From: an uncultured Anaerolineales bacterium
GTDB taxonomy: Bacteria; Chloroflexota; Anaerolineae; Anaerolineales; UBA4823
DNA length: 64,000 nucleotides
Assembly: GCA_937928795.1 (NCBI GenBank)
Contig: CALFWB010000059.1
Location: 27,030-91,029 of the forward strand
Direction of reading: 5' to 3'
Shown here: positions 60,892 through 64,000 of the stretch, in pieces
Layout: every line of letters starts with the position of its first letter
How positions within the stretch are numbered: the stretch's first letter is position 1
The notes under the pieces: model-generated
The model's input: only the letters and a program-made list of their open reading frames with translations
Database searches by the model: none
Told to the model about the DNA's origin: nothing
Position numbers and translations under genes: made by a program

Positions 60892-60912
60892 GATGACCGA
60901 TGACCGATGACC
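60892..60912. repeat. Heptanucleotide tandem repeat (GATGACC x3)
   Basis: GATGACCGATGACCGATGACC immediately followed by A-ATG of the GntR CDS. Confidence 0.9.
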
Positions 60913-60913
60913 A

Positions 60914-61690
60914 ATGTCTAAGTTCTCACCCTTAGAACCCAAAAAAGCCTCAGAAAACTACGCCATTCGTCACAGCGAACCCCTCCGCTATCAAGTTCGC
61001 AAAGCTATTTTAGATTTTCTTGAACAAAGAAATTACTCTGTCGGTGACAAAATCCCTTCAGAGCAGGAATTGATGGACCTTCTCAACGTCAGTCGTTCAA
61101 CGCTGAGGGAAGGCCTACAACTTCTTGAGCAGGAACGTGTCCTAATTACAAAACACGGCCTTGGCCGTTATCTTGCCTCGACCCCAAAAGACCTGAAATT
61201 CGATATCAATGAGCTGTTGAGCGTTACCGAAATGCTTGCCAATTATGGCATTCAAGTTAAGACTCATCTTCTTAGCAGTGAAACTATCCCCGCCGATAAC
61301 GAACTTGCCAATTACCTAGACGTTCCGTTGGGAGAACCGATTATCGCTATCGAACGAATTCGCTACGCCGAAGCAATCCCGGTGATTTACGCAATTGACT
61401 ATATTCCCAATAAAAAAATCCCAGGTCTTATTGACCCAAAAGAATTTGAAGGCTCCCTATTTGCGCTTTTAGAGACAAGATGGGGACTGAAATTGGACTA
61501 CTCTATAGCGACCCTGCGGGTCGTTTTATCCGAGGGACATATCCCGAAAACTGCTGTTGTCGATCCCCATCTGCCATGGGTTCTGTTGGAGCAAGTGAAT
61601 TACACCGAGCAAGGTGAGCCGATCATCTTTTCACGCGATTATCACCGCAGTGATTACATCGAGTTCCATGTAAAGCGGTTTCGGCGCTAG
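60914..61690 (+). CDS. GntR-family (HutC/UTRA-type) transcriptional regulator
   Basis: GDKIPSEQELMDLLNVSRSTLREGLQLLEQERVL wHTH and C-terminal UTRA-like ligand domain. Confidence 0.92.
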   Translation: MSKFSPLEPKKASENYAIRHSEPLRYQVRKAILDFLEQRNYSVGDKIPSEQELMDLLNVSRSTLREGLQLLEQERVLITKHGLGRYLASTPKDLKFDINELLSVTEMLANYGIQVKTHLLSSETIPADNELANYLDVPLGEPIIAIERIRYAEAIPVIYAIDYIPNKKIPGLIDPKEFEGSLFALLETRWGLKLDYSIATLRVVLSEGHIPKTAVVDPHLPWVLLEQVNYTEQGEPIIFSRDYHRSDYIEFHVKRFRR

Positions 61691-61715
61691 ATTTCTATTT
61701 CACAAGGAAGCAACA

Positions 61716-62843
61716 ATGAACAAACCCATCATTCGTATTCCAGCAGAAGACCTAACCCGACAGTATCAGCAAATCCGCTGGGAAATCGCAGCCGCTATTG
61801 ACACCGTTCTGCCGAGCGGTAAATATACATTGGGCCCAATTCTAGAACAGTTTGAGCATGAATTTGCTGAATACTGTGGGGCGAAATATGCCATCGGGAT
61901 CAGTAACGGCACAGAAGCACTCCATCTAGCCTTGTTAGCTTTGGGGGTTGGCCCAGGGGACGAAGTCATCACCCAAGCAAACACATATGTTGCTACCGCC
62001 TTTGCGGTCAACTACTGTGGGGCAACACCTGTTTTTGTGGACATTGAGCCGCAATATTCAAATATTGACGTTAAAAAAATTGAGGAGAAAATAACCGCCA
62101 AGACAAAAGTGATCATTCCGGTCCACATTTACGGCCATCCCGTAGATATGGACCCCTTGATCGAATTAGCTAGAAAATATCATCTCAAAGTGCTCGAAGA
62201 TGCATCGCACGCCCACGGGGCGACGTACAAGGGAAAGCGAAGCGGTGGTTTGGCAGATGCGGCTGCATTCAGCTTCTATCCCTCAAAGGTGCTGGGAGCT
62301 TATGGGGATGCAGGTGCGATCGTAACCAATGACGATGAATTGAATCATCGCCTGAGAGTGTTGCGTTATATGGGGCAAGAAGTGAAACACACCCATCTTG
62401 AAATTGGCTATCAGCAGCGCCTTGATCCCATTCAGGCTGCTGTTCTGCGCGTCAAACTGCGCCATCTAGATTTTTGGATTGAGAAGCGGCGCCACATTGC
62501 CTCTCTCTACAATCAGCTTCTGCAAGATTTACCCATTGAAATCCCACAAGAAGCAGAATGGGCATACCATGTCTATTACCTCTACACCATACGGTGCAAT
62601 GAGAGGGATCAATTAGCCGAATTCCTTGCCCAAAAAGGGATAGAAACTCAGAAAATCTATCATACGCCGGTTCCCCTTCAACCTTGTTACCGATACTTAG
62701 CCTATCAACCGCAAGATATACCCATTGCTTACGATTATGCAAATAAGTTACTTAACCTACCTTTGTTTCCAGAAATGAACGATGAAGAAGTCCATCTGGT
62801 TTCTCAGGCAATCCATGATTTCTATAGGGGGAAAGGACAATGA
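61716..62843 (+). CDS. DegT/DnrJ/EryC1/StrS-family sugar aminotransferase
   Basis: YAIGISNGTEALHLALLALGVGPGDEVITQANTYVATAFAV; VLEDASHAHGATYKGKRSG; FSFYPSKVLGAYGDAG. Confidence 0.94.
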   Translation: MNKPIIRIPAEDLTRQYQQIRWEIAAAIDTVLPSGKYTLGPILEQFEHEFAEYCGAKYAIGISNGTEALHLALLALGVGPGDEVITQANTYVATAFAVNYCGATPVFVDIEPQYSNIDVKKIEEKITAKTKVIIPVHIYGHPVDMDPLIELARKYHLKVLEDASHAHGATYKGKRSGGLADAAAFSFYPSKVLGAYGDAGAIVTNDDELNHRLRVLRYMGQEVKHTHLEIGYQQRLDPIQAAVLRVKLRHLDFWIEKRRHIASLYNQLLQDLPIEIPQEAEWAYHVYYLYTIRCNERDQLAEFLAQKGIETQKIYHTPVPLQPCYRYLAYQPQDIPIAYDYANKLLNLPLFPEMNDEEVHLVSQAIHDFYRGKGQ

Positions 62844-64000
62844 CTCGAATCAAGTTGACCATCCTGGGTGGTAGTGCTTTAGCAACGCCCGTTCTTTTCG
62901 AGGCGATGGGCAAGAAAGGTGCTCAGGCTAGCTATGATGTTGTCTTGCATGGGAGAGATACGGAAAGACTAGAACTGGTTCAGCGCGTGTCAGAAGCAAT
63001 CGTTTCAAAGTACCCGAATTTAGATATTCGCCTTTCCTACACCGCCGAAATAGCGGAAGCCCTAGAAGGAGCAGATTTCTGCCTTAATCAAATTCGTGTT
63101 GGGGGGTTAGAAGGACGCGCTTATGATGAGACCTTTCCGCGGCGCTTTGGCATTCCAGGTGAGGAGACTGTTGGGCCGGGTGGGTTCAGTAATTCTCTCA
63201 GAGGCATACCCAAGGTGCTTGAAATCGCTAGGGTGATGGAGAAAGTCTGTCCAGAGGTCACGATCTTAAACCTAACCAATCCAAGCAGCATTATCCAATA
63301 TGCTATTCGGCGTTACACCAACTTGCGAGTGATTGGCACCTGTGATTCGCCTGTATCTCTAATGGAGCTCTTAGCTAAATACCTTGGTCAGCCAACCATA
63401 CATTTGCAATTCTCGATCTCGGGGATGCATCATTTTAGCTGGATCCCCTCGATTCTCGATCAATCCGGCAATGAAAGAATCTATGATGTTCTGGAACGGT
63501 TAGAGGAAATCCCTAAAATTGGGGTTGATCCTGAATTGGTCAGGGCGATGGGTGTCATCCCAGGGCCTTACCTCAAGTATTACTTTCATCCCGATCGGGT
63601 TTTAGCAGAGACGGAGGGCCGCACGATTCGAGCCTATCAATTGATGTCCCTTTCCGATCAAATTCTGGCGGCCTACCGCAAATGGAAACCCGGCGAATCG
63701 ACAGAAATGCTCAACCAGCGCGGGGCGGTATGGTATGACAAAATCGTTGCTCCAGCCCTAATCGCTTTTGCTGAAAAACAAAGTGTGGAACTGGTGCTTT
63801 CCATTGATAATCAAAACTACTTGCCCTTCTTGCCCCCCGAAGCCATTGTTGAGCTACCAGTAAAAATCGAGAACGGACGGATTGCGGGAGCGCGACCCGC
63901 TCATCTTCCTCAATTCGTTCAAGCTCTCACATCGCAAAATTGTGCTTATGAAATGCTCGCCGCTGAAGCTATTGCCGAAGGCAATCGTCAAAAGGCGCTC
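62840..64000 (+). CDS. Glycoside hydrolase family 4-like protein (3' truncated by window edge)
   Basis: ATGA overlap with the DegT gene; IKLTILGGSALATPVLFEAM; ADFCLNQIRVGGLEGRAYDETFPRRFGIPGEETVGPGGFSNSLRGIPKVLEIARVMEKVCPEVTILNLTNPSSI. Confidence 0.88.
   Translation, partial: MTRIKLTILGGSALATPVLFEAMGKKGAQASYDVVLHGRDTERLELVQRVSEAIVSKYPNLDIRLSYTAEIAEALEGADFCLNQIRVGGLEGRAYDETFPRRFGIPGEETVGPGGFSNSLRGIPKVLEIARVMEKVCPEVTILNLTNPSSIIQYAIRRYTNLRVIGTCDSPVSLMELLAKYLGQPTIHLQFSISGMHHFSWIPSILDQSGNERIYDVLERLEEIPKIGVDPELVRAMGVIPGPYLKYYFHPDRVLAETEGRTIRAYQLMSLSDQILAAYRKWKPGESTEMLNQRGAVWYDKIVAPALIAFAEKQSVELVLSIDNQNYLPFLPPEAIVELPVKIENGRIAGARPAHLPQFVQALTSQNCAYEMLAAEAIAEGNRQKAL

Overview
64-kb chromosomal window with dense gene content. 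The overall protein repertoire, PT-rich linkers and gene neighbourhoods suggest an Anaerolineae-like Chloroflexota; this is inference, not tested. I find no rRNA, CRISPR array, prophage or intact transposase. Most of the window is core metabolism and housekeeping: CoA-transferases, two thiolases, HBD, acyl-CoA dehydrogenase, a split biotin-dependent carboxylase, gatCAB, xseA/xseB, murJ, murI, rplS, purH, mutS2, galK, an ABC-2 exporter, and two tRNAs (Glu-UUC, Val-CAC). Three coding features are absent from the supplied ORF list or only partial in it: a 49-aa Flp-type pilin at 60325..60474, a GH4-like CDS running off the right edge from 62840, and the 5'-truncated CoA-transferase at the left edge. 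Strongest unusual observations: (1) a 78-bp MITE-like element in two opposite-orientation copies (75/78 identical) with imperfect TIRs and 8-9 bp target-site duplications, plus a solo copy of its core palindrome; (2) a shared C-terminal tag-like motif ([YI][YF][FL]P[FL]I[AS]R-COOH) on the two large secreted proteins; (3) a GntR / DegT-aminotransferase / divergent GH4 operon preceded by a perfect tandem operator-like repeat and a heptanucleotide repeat at the start codon; (4) a 1521-aa fusion of two membrane glycosyltransferase-like modules plus a C-terminal beta-sandwich-like domain; (5) an inverted-repeat-bounded cluster of degenerate REP-like hairpins; (6) a CpaE/TadZ-like response-regulator fusion with a degenerate P-loop.
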